The notes under the pieces are model-generated. The model ran no database searches, was not told where the DNA came from, and saw only the letters and a program-made list of their open reading frames with translations. DNA of 36,599 bases from an uncultured Pelagibacteraceae bacterium (GTDB lineage: Bacteria > Pseudomonadota > Alphaproteobacteria > Pelagibacterales > Pelagibacteraceae), in NCBI GenBank assembly GCA_902532565.1, contig CACAIR010000008.1, positions 1 through 36,599 of the forward strand, read 5' to 3'. The position numbers and the translations under genes are program-made. Numbering within the stretch: position 1 is the first letter of the stretch; each line of letters begins with the position of its first letter. This document shows, one piece after another, positions 21,399 through 30,040 of this stretch.

Positions 21399-22742
21399 CT
21401 AATTGCTTAATAATGATGACCATGATGGGTCTGAGCCATCTGTTGGCGTTTTTACCATTCTTTCATTATAACCAGTTAGATCAATAGACCATAGTTTAGC
21501 TGAAAAACCCTCCCCTTTTTCATCTGTTTTTGTTTCTCTATAAAAAATTAGAACTCTTCCATTTGGTGACCATGAGGGAGCCTCTTGATAGAAATTTTCA
21601 GTTAATAGCCTTTCGCCACTACCATCTATTCTCATGACACCAATATAAAATTTACCTTTGTGCAATTTGGTAAAAGCTATCAAGTCACCCCTAGGTGACC
21701 AAACCGGTGTTCCATAAATTCCATTACCGAAAGAAATTCTTTTTACATTGCTACCATCACTTTTCATAACATATATTTGTTGGTAACCACTTCTATCAGA
21801 ATTAAAACAAATAAATTTTCCATCCGGTGAATATGATGGAGATGTATCAATTGATGGGTGATTAGTAATTTTTTCAACAATTCTATTTTCTAGATCCATT
21901 GTATAAATGTCAGAATTCCCATCTTTAGCAAAACTCATAATTATTTTCTTTCCATCTGGTGAAAAACGAGGTGCAAAAGTCATTCCTGGAAAATCACCAA
22001 CTACCTCTTGCATACCAGTTTCAATATCTAAAAGATAAACTCTAGGTAAATTTCTAAAATATGAAAGGTATGTTACCATCTGACTGTTTGGATTAAATCT
22101 AGGTGTTAAGACTAACTCATTACCTAATGTTAAAAATTTATTATTAGCACCATCTTGATCCATGATCGCTAATTTTTTTACTCTTTTAGTTTTTGGGCCT
22201 TCTTCGGCAACATAAATGATTCTAGTGTCAAAATATCCCTTTTCACCAGTTAATCTCTCATAAACTTTATCTGAAATTATATGACCAACTCTTCTCCAAT
22301 TAGTTGGTACAGTTGTAAATGCAAGAGCCATCATCTCTTTGCCTGCTAATACATCCCAAAGTCTAAATTCAACCCTTAACTTATTATCAACATTTGAAAC
22401 TCTACCAGTTATTAAAGCTTGTGCTTTAATTAGATTCCAATCTTCAAATCTTGGTTTTAAGTTTGCAATATCAGGTGCCTGAAGAAATGCATCTTTGCTT
22501 AATGGATTAAATAAACCAGATGTTCTAAGATTATTTTCAACAATTGAGGATATTTCTTCTCCTATATTTTTATTTTTAATTAAATTCTTAAAACTTTTAT
22601 TAGACTTTTCATCTATTGATAAAGGTGAAACTGCTATTGGTAATGGATTTAAATTACCTCTAGTTATATCTACTTCAATTAAACTATAAGATTTTATAGG
22701 AAATAATAAAAATAATAATAATAAGAATTTTAATTTTTTCAT
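21399..22742 (-). CDS. tolB: Tol-Pal system beta-propeller protein TolB
   Basis: A 447-residue periplasmic protein. The signal peptide is about 1-20 ([20 protein letters not shown]). An N-terminal alpha/beta domain carries [19 protein letters not shown]. The C-terminal six-bladed propeller is built from WD-like repeats such as [47 protein letters not shown] and [13 protein letters not shown]. TolB binds Pal and TolA during envelope constriction. It follows tolA after two bases and ends 85 bases before pal. Length is normal. Confidence 0.97.
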   Translation of the reverse strand: MKKLKFLLLLFLLFPIKSYSLIEVDITRGNLNPLPIAVSPLSIDEKSNKSFKNLIKNKNIGEEISSIVENNLRTSGLFNPLSKDAFLQAPDIANLKPRFEDWNLIKAQALITGRVSNVDNKLRVEFRLWDVLAGKEMMALAFTTVPTNWRRVGHIISDKVYERLTGEKGYFDTRIIYVAEEGPKTKRVKKLAIMDQDGANNKFLTLGNELVLTPRFNPNSQMVTYLSYFRNLPRVYLLDIETGMQEVVGDFPGMTFAPRFSPDGKKIIMSFAKDGNSDIYTMDLENRIVEKITNHPSIDTSPSYSPDGKFICFNSDRSGYQQIYVMKSDGSNVKRISFGNGIYGTPVWSPRGDLIAFTKLHKGKFYIGVMRIDGSGERLLTENFYQEAPSWSPNGRVLIFYRETKTDEKGEGFSAKLWSIDLTGYNERMVKTPTDGSDPSWSSLLSN

Positions 22743-22744
22743 AA

Positions 22745-23554
22745 TCAGCCCTCTAACATCTCTCTTGCGTCAAAATTTAATTGTAGCTCTTTCCATTTTT
22801 CATATCCAGTTGTTGGTACTCTCAATGGTTGGCATAATTTAATAGCTCTTAATGCACTTTCGGCTAAAACTTTATAAAATCCTTGTCCTGGTCTATTCAT
22901 CCTTGCATGGTCTAAAATTTCAGACTTAATAACTGAGCCATCTGGTTTTAATTCTAATTTAATCCGTACTAACAAATTTTCATTATATGGTAAACCAAGT
23001 GGAATACTCCAACAACCAAATATCTGAGCTTTTAATGCGTCTTCCTCACTTAAAGTAAGACCTTGATTATCAAAATTTTTGGATTGATCTTGGGTAACTT
23101 GATCTGTCTTATTTGTTTCTAATGCAACCTCTTCTTTAGATTTGTCTATAAGTGCCGCTATATTATTTGGATCGAACAATTCCTCTTTTTCAAACTCTGA
23201 TACTTGCTTTACTTTATTATCAATTTTTTCAGGATTTTGGGTATCATCTTTGACTTTTTTAACTTTTTTCACATCATCCTCGGGCATTGGTACAGAATCA
23301 GGTTTTTTCTTTTTAACTTTTTTCGGAGGAGCTTGCTCTGAAACCAACTTTTTTTCTTCCTCTTTAACTTTTTCGATAATCTTCTTAGCCTTTGGAGCAA
23401 AAGGAATATTAGTTTTTTCTGTAATTTGAATTAGTTCTACTGATACAATCGGTGGAAGATCGATGGGTTTTTTTGCTAAAAATGGAAGGCTCATTGCAGT
23501 CAAAATTATAACGAAAATATGTAAAACAGAAGATAAAATTATGCTTCTATTCAC
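22745..23554 (-). CDS. tolA: TolA-like periplasm-spanning protein
   Basis: A 269-residue protein starting at GTG (23552-23554). One N-terminal membrane helix (about 5-24) is followed by a Lys/Glu/Pro-rich stretch (about 50-160, with [14 protein letters not shown]), then a compact C-terminal TonB/TolA-like domain (about 170-269) with [16 protein letters not shown] and an L-x-P-D-G-x-(V/I) turn. Position between tolR and tolB identifies it better than sequence, since TolA diverges quickly. The middle region is Pro-rich and shorter than the long helix of enterobacterial TolA. It would couple TolQR proton flow to TolB-Pal. Confidence 0.88.
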   Translation of the reverse strand: MNRSIILSSVLHIFVIILTAMSLPFLAKKPIDLPPIVSVELIQITEKTNIPFAPKAKKIIEKVKEEEKKLVSEQAPPKKVKKKKPDSVPMPEDDVKKVKKVKDDTQNPEKIDNKVKQVSEFEKEELFDPNNIAALIDKSKEEVALETNKTDQVTQDQSKNFDNQGLTLSEEDALKAQIFGCWSIPLGLPYNENLLVRIKLELKPDGSVIKSEILDHARMNRPGQGFYKVLAESALRAIKLCQPLRVPTTGYEKWKELQLNFDAREMLEG

Positions 23555-23561
23555 TTGTTAA

Positions 23562-23978
23562 TTACCTTTCTTTATATGGCTCTGATATCAATGCTACTTT
23601 TGTAAAACCTGATCCTGAAAGAAGTCCCATTATTTCTAAAACTCTCCCATAATTTATTGTTTTATCTCCTCTAACATAAATACGTGTATCTGTTCTATTT
23701 TTTGAAACTGCTAAAACTTTAGCAATGATTTTATCGTATTCTACTTTTGACTCTTGAATAAAAATTTCTCCTTTTGAATTAATTGACAAGGTTAAGGGTT
23801 CCTGTTCTTCTGGCAATGAATCGGCTGAACTTTCTGGCAAATCAACTTGTACACCTACAGTTAACAATGGAGCTGTGACCATGAAAATAATCAATAACAC
23901 TAACATTACATCCACAAATGGTGTAACATTAATTTCACTCATTGGTTCTTTAGATGAACGATTAAATTTAAATGCCAT
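23562..23978 (-). CDS. tolR: Tol-Pal proton channel component TolR
   Basis: A 138-residue ExbD/TolR family protein with one membrane helix (about 21-41) carrying the essential Asp23 in NVTPFVDVMLVLLIIFM. The periplasmic domain contains the typical (I/V)-x-(I/V)-R-(G/A)-D segment (YVRGDKTINYG). It works with TolQ as a PMF-driven stator. It starts 7 bases after tolQ and is followed by tolA after 7 bases. Length is typical. ExbD of a TonB system is excluded mainly by its tolQ-tolA-tolB neighbours. Confidence 0.96.
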   Translation of the reverse strand: MAFKFNRSSKEPMSEINVTPFVDVMLVLLIIFMVTAPLLTVGVQVDLPESSADSLPEEQEPLTLSINSKGEIFIQESKVEYDKIIAKVLAVSKNRTDTRIYVRGDKTINYGRVLEIMGLLSGSGFTKVALISEPYKER

Positions 23979-23985
23979 TACCTAA

Positions 23986-24660
23986 TTAAATAATTGATAA
24001 AAATCTTTTTGAAAAACTCTCCAATTTTTGAGAATATTTTCTGCTATCATTATTAAACCTATTATAAGCAACTACTGCAGGAATTGCTGCTAATAAGCCA
24101 AGAGCTGTTGCAAATAGTGCTTCCGCAATACCAGGCGCAACTATCGCAAGACTAGTATTTCTGGAAATTGCTATAGATTGGAAGGAGTTCATTATTCCCC
24201 AAACAGTTCCAAATAATCCAATAAATGGTGCAGTAGATCCCACTGTTGCTAAAAATGTAAAACCTTTTTCAATTTTTGATATTTGTTTCTCAATCCCAAC
24301 TTCTAATATACCACTCATTTTTTCACCTAAATTTGTTTTTGATTTTGATTTTAATAGGCCTTGCATTGACTCTTTGAATAATGATGTCATTGGATCATCT
24401 TCATTTGAGGGAAGGTTATTATAAAATGTTTCAGCAGATTTTGATCTCCAGAATTTTTCCTCAAATTCTTCTGATAAAATATTTATTTTTTTAAAAAATT
24501 TAATTTTTTCTATAATAATTGCCCAAGAATAAATTGAGCAAGCTATCAATAATACGATCACAGATTTTACAATAATATCTGCACGAATAAATAAATTAAT
24601 TAATGAAAAATCTGCACTAGATGCTAAACCTACTGCCTGAGATGATATATCTGCTTCCAT
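23986..24660 (-). CDS. tolQ: Tol-Pal proton channel component TolQ
   Basis: A 224-residue ExbB/TolQ/MotA-family inner-membrane protein with three membrane helices: near 28-50, around 138-158 and around 172-195. The family stretch LATVGSTAPFIGLFGTVWGIM and GIAEALFATALGLLAAIPAVVAYN is intact. It is the first of the tolQRAB genes and starts 50 bases after the end of the upstream resolvase gene. In many alphaproteobacteria ruvA, ruvB and ybgC stand at that point, but none is present here. The 50-base gap holds a short inverted repeat (ACAC...GTGT) but no convincing promoter. Confidence 0.96.
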   Translation of the reverse strand: MEADISSQAVGLASSADFSLINLFIRADIIVKSVIVLLIACSIYSWAIIIEKIKFFKKINILSEEFEEKFWRSKSAETFYNNLPSNEDDPMTSLFKESMQGLLKSKSKTNLGEKMSGILEVGIEKQISKIEKGFTFLATVGSTAPFIGLFGTVWGIMNSFQSIAISRNTSLAIVAPGIAEALFATALGLLAAIPAVVAYNRFNNDSRKYSQKLESFSKRFLSII

Positions 24661-24710
24661 TTCATCTTCTCACACTCAAATGTGTCATCAATTTGTTCAA
24701 AAAAACTTGG

Positions 24711-25205
24711 CTATTCCTCATCTTTGAATGTTTCGTAATAATAACTGGCAATTAAAATTGCGTCTGCTTTATTTGAATCTTTTTTTTTTGCCAAATTTGA
24801 TGAAAAATAAGGAAATATTTCAATTGCTTTAGTTCTACTAGCATCCTTTTCAGAATTAATTAAGTTAAAGTATTTTTTCCATTTAGCAGGTCTAATAAAA
24901 TACATAGAAATCTGCATCGCGGAACATATCCCTTTTAATATACCAAAAGATTGGCCAAAATTAAACATACTAGTAACACCTTGACCGGGCATAGCCGATA
25001 CATGCTCAATTATAACTCTAATATTTTTTTTATCTATTTCTTTTATTCTTTTTGATATTTCATTAAAAATTTGTGATCCATTAACCTGTTTTTTGTTTTT
25101 TTTCCCATCTATCATTGTTGGCATTTCAATTACATCTAAAATCTTACCATTTTCAAAAAAACAGATTGAACCAGAAATCCCAGGGTCTATTCCAATTATA
25201 AGCAT
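24711..25205 (-). CDS. RuvC-fold Holliday-junction resolvase, phage-like subfamily
   Basis: A 164-residue RNase H-fold nuclease from the ATG at 25203-25205, which shares its A with the yebC stop (TGATG coupling). A TTG one codon upstream is less likely. Acidic residues fit RuvC catalysis: Asp7 in IIGIDPG, Glu67 in VIIEHV, Asp143 and Asp148 in KKKDSNKADA. The body is unlike cellular RuvC: MPGQGVTSMFNFGQSFGILKG (72-92), RPAKWKK (105-111) and EKDASRTKAIE are hallmarks of RuvC-like resolvases from bacteriophages and a scattering of bacteria. It occupies the ruvC slot after yebC. Junction resolution is inferred; no gene symbol is given because it may not be orthologous to ruvC. Confidence 0.85.
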   Translation of the reverse strand: MLIIGIDPGISGSICFFENGKILDVIEMPTMIDGKKNKKQVNGSQIFNEISKRIKEIDKKNIRVIIEHVSAMPGQGVTSMFNFGQSFGILKGICSAMQISMYFIRPAKWKKYFNLINSEKDASRTKAIEIFPYFSSNLAKKKDSNKADAILIASYYYETFKDEE

Positions 25206-25930
25206 CAACTTGTTTTAAATTCTACATTTGAGTAAATATTCTGAACATCATCATCATCCTCCAATGTCTCAAAAAATTCCATTAATTTTTCTTGTTGTTC
25301 ACTAGAAATTTTAACATTAATTAGTGGTATCCACTCAATTTCAGTTGAAATAAAATTACTTATTGTATTTTCAAGATTTTTTTTTACATTATATATTTTA
25401 CTAACTGGACATTGTATTTCATAAAAAATATCTTTTGTTATACACTCATCTGCACCAGCTTCTATAGCTAGCTCAAGTATTTTTTCTTCAGAAATCTCAT
25501 CTCTGTTAATTTTAATGACTCCCATTTGACTAAAATTATGAGATGCAGATCCTTGGGTCCCTAGACTGCCACCAGCTTTTTGAAATATTGTTCTAATATT
25601 AGATGCAGTCCTATTTTTATTATCTGTTAAAGCTTCAACTATAACTGCAACTTTATCTGGACCAAATCCCTCATATCTCAGATTCTCAAAATTTGATCCA
25701 GTATTTACTGAAGATTTGTCTATTGCTCTTTCAATATTGTCTTTTGGCATATTTGCAGATCTTGCAGCTTGAATTGCTGACCTTAATCTTGGATTCATTG
25801 CAGGATCTTTATCTCCTAATTTAGCAGCAACAGTAATTTCCTTTGAAATTTTTGAAAATATTTTTGATCTTTGTTTATCGGCTTTTCCTTTTTTATGCTT
25901 TATCCCCGCCCAATGTGAATGTCCTGCCAT
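25205..25930 (-). CDS. yebC: YebC/PmpR family protein
   Basis: A 241-residue member of the YebC/TACO1 family, starting MAGHSHWAGIKHKKGKADKQ, with KEITVAAKLGDKDPAMNPRL and SANMPKDNIERAI, all strongly conserved. Members have been described as DNA-binding regulators and, more recently, as factors easing ribosome stalling at difficult sequences such as Pro runs. It precedes the resolvase gene with a one-base stop/start overlap; the yebC-ruvC pairing is common. It starts 3 bases after ymdB ends. Confidence 0.95.
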   Translation of the reverse strand: MAGHSHWAGIKHKKGKADKQRSKIFSKISKEITVAAKLGDKDPAMNPRLRSAIQAARSANMPKDNIERAIDKSSVNTGSNFENLRYEGFGPDKVAVIVEALTDNKNRTASNIRTIFQKAGGSLGTQGSASHNFSQMGVIKINRDEISEEKILELAIEAGADECITKDIFYEIQCPVSKIYNVKKNLENTISNFISTEIEWIPLINVKISSEQQEKLMEFFETLEDDDDVQNIYSNVEFKTS

Positions 25931-25933
25931 AAT

Positions 25934-26740
25934 CTATAATGTATTTTTAAGTTGACCACCGAAGATATAACTTTCTATATTTTTTGAAAGTCCAGTTTTT
26001 AAATCACAATCGACAATAACCCCACTTAAGGTGGCTTCCCCTACTGCAGGAAAATGTTTGATGGAATTTTCTTTGAGAAATCTATTTAATGAGTTTTCTT
26101 TATTCATTCCAATAACAGAATCGTAATCACCACACATGCCTGCATCTGTCTGATAAGCTGTACCTTTTTTTAAAATACGAGCATCATTGGTTGGAATGTG
26201 GGTATGCGTTCCAATAACTAATGTAGCTTTACCATCAAAAAAATGACCAATAGCATTTTTTTCACTTGTAATCTCTCCGTGAAAATCAACTACAAGTAAG
26301 TCATAATTATCTCTAAGTGTATAATCTTTCAAAAATTTTTTTGCAATTTCAAAAACATCATCACACTTTTTCATAAATACATTCCCCATAAGATTCAATA
26401 CTCCTATATTCACATCATTTGATGTTTTATAAATTTCAAATCCTTTTCCAGGAGCTGGTTCAAATAAGTTATATGGTCTTAAAAGTCGACTTTCTTTATT
26501 TATATAACTCATAATTTCTTTTTGATCCCAAACATGATTTCCTGATGTAATTACATTTACACCACAATTAAAAAAATCTTTACAAATTCGTTCTGTAAGA
26601 CCTACTCCAGGTTCAGCAGAATTTTCTCCATTGACAATCACAAAATCTATCTCTTTTTTGTCAATCTCTGACCTTAAATTATTCAAAATTTTAGAACATC
26701 CTGAAATTCCAACAACATCACCTAAAAATAAAATTTTCAT
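25934..26740 (-). CDS. ymdB: YmdB-family metallophosphoesterase
   Basis: A 268-residue calcineurin-like phosphoesterase of the bacterial YmdB type (2',3'-cyclic nucleotide phosphodiesterase in Bacillus). Metal-binding segments are FLGDVVG (5-11), VNGENSAEPG, TSGNHVWDQKE, DFHGEITSEKNAIG and GTHTHIPTND. It overlaps the ygfA stop by 4 bases (ATGA) and precedes yebC by 3 bases. The cellular role in alphaproteobacteria is not settled. Note that the E. coli gene called ymdB is an unrelated macrodomain protein. Confidence 0.9.
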   Translation of the reverse strand: MKILFLGDVVGISGCSKILNNLRSEIDKKEIDFVIVNGENSAEPGVGLTERICKDFFNCGVNVITSGNHVWDQKEIMSYINKESRLLRPYNLFEPAPGKGFEIYKTSNDVNIGVLNLMGNVFMKKCDDVFEIAKKFLKDYTLRDNYDLLVVDFHGEITSEKNAIGHFFDGKATLVIGTHTHIPTNDARILKKGTAYQTDAGMCGDYDSVIGMNKENSLNRFLKENSIKHFPAVGEATLSGVIVDCDLKTGLSKNIESYIFGGQLKNTL

Positions 26741-27282
26741 TCAATAATCTTCTTCTCTGTAATGATACAATCAAGACTTTTATCATATTTTTCAACAGGA
26801 AGATTTTTTACTTTTTGAAAAGAAAAACCTAAACCTACTTTTAATAATCTATTTTTATTTTTTACTCTAGATAAATATCTGTCATAATAACCACCACCAT
26901 AACCTAATCTGTTTAGCTGATCATCAAAGGCAACTAAAGGAATTAATAAAATGTTAGGATAAACTTTTTTATTAGAAATTGGCTCAGGTATTCCAAGTTT
27001 ATTAATTTTAAGTGGCTCTTTTTTGGACCATTTAAAAAAATTCATTTCATTATTTTTCATAATTTTTGGAAGTGATATGGTAAAATCGTTATTTTCAAAT
27101 ACTTTTAGAATATTTAAAATATTTAATTCGTAGTTAAAAGGATAATACCCTCCAATAATTTTTGACTGTGATACTTTATTTTTTAAAAATTTGTAAATTT
27201 TGATTGGATTAGGAGATTGATTTTTTTTATATTTTTTTTTTCTTAATCTAAGTAATTTTTTTCTAATAGATGATTTGTTCAC
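26737..27282 (-). CDS. ygfA: 5-formyltetrahydrofolate cyclo-ligase
   Basis: A 181-residue enzyme converting 5-formyl-THF to 5,10-methenyl-THF with ATP, returning a storage or inhibitory folate to use. The start is GTG (27280-27282), giving a basic N-terminus SSIRKKLLRLRKK. The phosphate-binding signature RLGYGGGYYDRYL lies near 126-138, after LLIPLVAFD. Gene order zapA-ygfA is conserved in proteobacteria. A 6S RNA gene often lies between them elsewhere, but only 6 bases separate them here. Confidence 0.92.
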   Translation of the reverse strand: MNKSSIRKKLLRLRKKKYKKNQSPNPIKIYKFLKNKVSQSKIIGGYYPFNYELNILNILKVFENNDFTISLPKIMKNNEMNFFKWSKKEPLKINKLGIPEPISNKKVYPNILLIPLVAFDDQLNRLGYGGGYYDRYLSRVKNKNRLLKVGLGFSFQKVKNLPVEKYDKSLDCIITEKKIIE

Positions 27283-27288
27283 TTTAAT

Positions 27289-27732
27289 CTAAGATAATTT
27301 TTCTGAATTAGTTTTATCTATAAAATTTGAAATTTCATCAGCTGTTTGATCTATTATTTTTTCATAATTTTTTTTGTTATTCTCGATTTCTTCTTTTAAC
27401 TTATGATGTTTTTCATTTAAATTTTTTATTTCATCTTCTTTTTTATCTCTATAATCATAAACTAAGCTTTTTAATTCCCTGAATTTATTTGAAAGTTCTT
27501 TAAATTCATTTTTTTTTTGCTCAACCTTTTTTTTGGTTTCATAATATTCATCCATTACTTTAACTGCTGTGATTAAAAGCAATTTATTTTCACCTAAATT
27601 TCCAAGATTATTTTTTAATTCATTAAATTTTTTATTTAACTGTATCAATAGTTCTTCTAAGTGTTCCTCTTGTCCATCATCACAAGATAATAAAAATTCT
27701 TTTCCATTGAATTTAATACTTACGTTTGCCAT
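27289..27732 (-). CDS. zapA: Cell division protein ZapA-like
   Basis: A 147-residue protein. The N-terminal ~90 residues match ZapA: VSIKFNGKEFLLSCDDGQEEHLEEL, then a helix with LLLITAVKVMDEYYE. ZapA bundles FtsZ protofilaments at the Z ring. It is longer than typical ZapA (about 100): the C-terminal 60 residues form a Lys/Glu-rich coiled coil with LNEKHHKLKEEIENN. Its ATG lies 13 bases inside the end of the upstream coiled-coil gene, so translation is probably coupled. Confidence 0.85.
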   Translation of the reverse strand: MANVSIKFNGKEFLLSCDDGQEEHLEELLIQLNKKFNELKNNLGNLGENKLLLITAVKVMDEYYETKKKVEQKKNEFKELSNKFRELKSLVYDYRDKKEDEIKNLNEKHHKLKEEIENNKKNYEKIIDQTADEISNFIDKTNSEKLS

Positions 27733-28043
27733 TTATCTATTTCCTCTAACAGAGTATCTGTTTCTTGATTTAATTCATCAATTTTTTCAGAGAACTCTAT
27801 TTTTTTTCTTTCTTCTATTTTCTCCGTGTTTTTGATCTCTTCAATTTTTATTGATAAAGAATCATAGTCTTCTTTTAAAAGACTAAATTTAACTTCAAGC
27901 TCTTTTTTTTCAATTTCTAATTGATTTTTTTTATTTTCTAGTTCCTCTATGTTATTCTCTATTTCTGGATTTTTTAAGTTTAAGTTTTTCAATCTGTCTA
28001 AAGCAAAACTTAATTTTTTTTCTTTTTCAGTGATGGAATTCAT
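27720..28043 (-). CDS. Small coiled-coil protein upstream of zapA
   Basis: A 107-residue protein made almost entirely of heptad-like Glu/Lys/Leu helix from residue 5 to 103, with no signal peptide or membrane segment. I cannot name the family with certainty; it resembles the DUF4164-type or ZapB-like coiled-coil proteins found next to zapA in alphaproteobacteria. It is the first gene of the long leftward block, 53 bases from divergent tkt, and overlaps zapA by 13 bases. That suggests a stoichiometric partner of ZapA in division, which is inference. Composition follows genome bias, so homology searches may mislead. Confidence 0.75.
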   Translation of the reverse strand: MNSITEKEKKLSFALDRLKNLNLKNPEIENNIEELENKKNQLEIEKKELEVKFSLLKEDYDSLSIKIEEIKNTEKIEERKKIEFSEKIDELNQETDTLLEEIDKWQT

Positions 28044-28054
28044 ATATATATATT

Positions 28055-28060
28055 TATAAT
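28055..28060 (+). promoter_or_regulatory. Candidate -10 element of the tkt-gap-pgk-fba operon
   Basis: A perfect TATAAT in the 53-base divergent gap lies 36 bases before the tkt TTG start. It follows an AT dinucleotide run (28042-28052). A good -35 is not visible at 16-18 bases. The reverse strand of the same segment (ATATTATAAATAT) could serve the leftward coiled-coil/zapA transcript. Confidence 0.35.
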
Positions 28061-28096
28061 ATTAAATAGATTCTTCTAAGTCTACACAGGATAATT

Positions 28097-30040
28097 TTGA
28101 ACAAACAACATCATAACCTCGCAAATTGTATAAGATTTTTGGCAATTGATGCTGTTCAAAAAGCTAATTCTGGGCATCCTGGTATGCCTATGGGTATGGC
28201 CGATGTAGCAACAGTTTTATTCAATAATTTCCTTAAATTTAATCCCAAAAATCCGAGTTGGATAAACAGAGATAGATTTGTACTTTCAGCTGGTCATGGA
28301 TCTATGCTACTTTACTCACTTCTATATTTGACAGGCTATAAAAGTATTTCTCTAGAAGATATTAAAAATTTTAGACAATTAAATTCCATTTGTGCAGGTC
28401 ATCCTGAATATCATCCTAACTCAGGAATAGAAACTACAACAGGTCCATTAGGTCAGGGAATATCAAATGCAGTGGGCTTTGCGTTAGCAGAAGAAATTTT
28501 AAAAAAAAAATTAGGAAAAAAGGTTATTGATCATAAAACATATGTCTTAGCTGGAGATGGATGCTTAATGGAGGGAATTAGTCATGAAGCATTAAGTCTT
28601 GCTGGACACTTAAAATTAAAAAATCTTATTCTGTTATTCGATAATAATTCCATATCTATTGATGGTCCCACTAGCTTAGCTGTTTCTGATAACCATGAAA
28701 GAAGGTTTAAAAGTTATGGTTGGGAATTTATAAAAATAAATGGTCATAATTACAAAGAGATATTCAGGGCCCTAAAAAAAGCCCAAAAATCAAAAAAACC
28801 TACAGCCATCTCATGCAAAACAACGATTGGTTTTGGATCTCCAAACAAAGGAGGAAAAGCATCTTCGCATGGAAGTCCTTTAGGAGTGGATGAAATCAAA
28901 TTAGTTAGGAAAAAACTTAAATGGAGTCATGAAGCTTTTAAGATCCCGAATGAATTATTAAATAAATGGAGAAAAATTGGAGAAAATGCGTCAATAAAAG
29001 CAGAAAAAAATGAAAAAAGATATAAGAAAATTTTTTTAAAATTTGAAAATCTTAACTCATACAAAAATTTAATTCAAAAATCAAAAAATGAGTATTTTAA
29101 AAACTTAAAACCAATCGCAACAAGAAAATCGTCTGAAATTTTTTTAAACATTATATCAAAAATGCCTAATCTAATTGGTGGTTCAGCTGATTTAGCTGGA
29201 TCAAATAACACAAAAACTAAAGATCATAAAATAATATCTCCTGGTAAATTTTCTGGGAATTACATTCATTACGGAGTCAGAGAACATGCAATGTGTGGAA
29301 TAATGAATGGAATTGCGTTGCATAGTAATTTAATTCCTTATGGTGGGACGTTTCTAATTTTTAGTGACTATTGTAAACCATCAATCAGATTGGCAGCAAT
29401 GATGAAGCAAAGAGTTATATATGTATTTACACATGACTCGATTGGTTTAGGAGAAGATGGTCCAACTCATCAACCTATTGAACAATTAACGAGTTTAAGA
29501 TCTATTCCAAATTTAAATGTTTTTAGACCTTCTGATACAATCGAAACTTTTGAATGTTGGCAATTAGCACTAGAAAATCAAAATACGCCAAGTGTAATAG
29601 CCTTAACTAGACAGGGGATTAATCCTATCAGACTAAAAAACTCATCTAAAAATGAGTCTTCTTTAGGTGCTTATGAAATTTTAAGAACTGGAAATAATAT
29701 TAGTTTAACAATTTTAGCAACTGGATCGGAAACAAGTTTGGCTTGTGAAGTGGGTCATAAATTAGCCACAGATAGTATTTATTCCAAAATAATATCAATG
29801 CCTTGTCATGAATTATTTGATCAACAAAGTGAGGAATATAAGACTAAAATTTTGGGTGAGACAAGTCTCGTTGTATCTATAGAAGCATCTGAAACAAATT
29901 TTTGGAAAAAATATACTGGAAATGATGGATTAAACTTTGGAGTCAACAATTTTGGAAAGAGTGCTCCATATAAAGAAATATACAATCACTTTGGATTAAA
30001 TTCAGAAAATATAACTAAAAGAATTAAAGAAAAACTATGA
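28097..30040 (+). CDS. tkt: Transketolase
   Basis: A 647-residue TPP enzyme of the non-oxidative pentose phosphate pathway. It has [18 protein letters not shown] (21-38), [15 protein letters not shown] (64-78), the TPP/Mg motif GDGCLMEG (153-160), and the transketolase signature [15 protein letters not shown] in the second domain. The start appears to be TTG (28097-28099), giving [20 protein letters not shown], which aligns with family N-termini; no in-frame ATG fits. A weak AGG lies upstream. It opens the tkt-gap-pgk-fba cluster, an order shared with other alphaproteobacteria, and overlaps gap by 4 bases (ATGA). Confidence 0.97.
   Translation: MNKQHHNLANCIRFLAIDAVQKANSGHPGMPMGMADVATVLFNNFLKFNPKNPSWINRDRFVLSAGHGSMLLYSLLYLTGYKSISLEDIKNFRQLNSICAGHPEYHPNSGIETTTGPLGQGISNAVGFALAEEILKKKLGKKVIDHKTYVLAGDGCLMEGISHEALSLAGHLKLKNLILLFDNNSISIDGPTSLAVSDNHERRFKSYGWEFIKINGHNYKEIFRALKKAQKSKKPTAISCKTTIGFGSPNKGGKASSHGSPLGVDEIKLVRKKLKWSHEAFKIPNELLNKWRKIGENASIKAEKNEKRYKKIFLKFENLNSYKNLIQKSKNEYFKNLKPIATRKSSEIFLNIISKMPNLIGGSADLAGSNNTKTKDHKIISPGKFSGNYIHYGVREHAMCGIMNGIALHSNLIPYGGTFLIFSDYCKPSIRLAAMMKQRVIYVFTHDSIGLGEDGPTHQPIEQLTSLRSIPNLNVFRPSDTIETFECWQLALENQNTPSVIALTRQGINPIRLKNSSKNESSLGAYEILRTGNNISLTILATGSETSLACEVGHKLATDSIYSKIISMPCHELFDQQSEEYKTKILGETSLVVSIEASETNFWKKYTGNDGLNFGVNNFGKSAPYKEIYNHFGLNSENITKRIKEKL

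Noticed and set aside
22745-23554. TolA as a TonB protein of an iron transporter
   Set aside because: Its position between tolR and tolB and the lack of a receptor gene favour TolA.
27283-27288. Possible 6S RNA between zapA and ygfA, as in other proteobacteria
   Set aside because: Only 6 bases separate the two genes; no structured RNA can fit.
28042-28052. AT dinucleotide run before tkt as a possible phase-variable repeat
   Set aside because: It is only about five units and within the normal expectation for such AT-rich spacer DNA; phase variation of transketolase is implausible.
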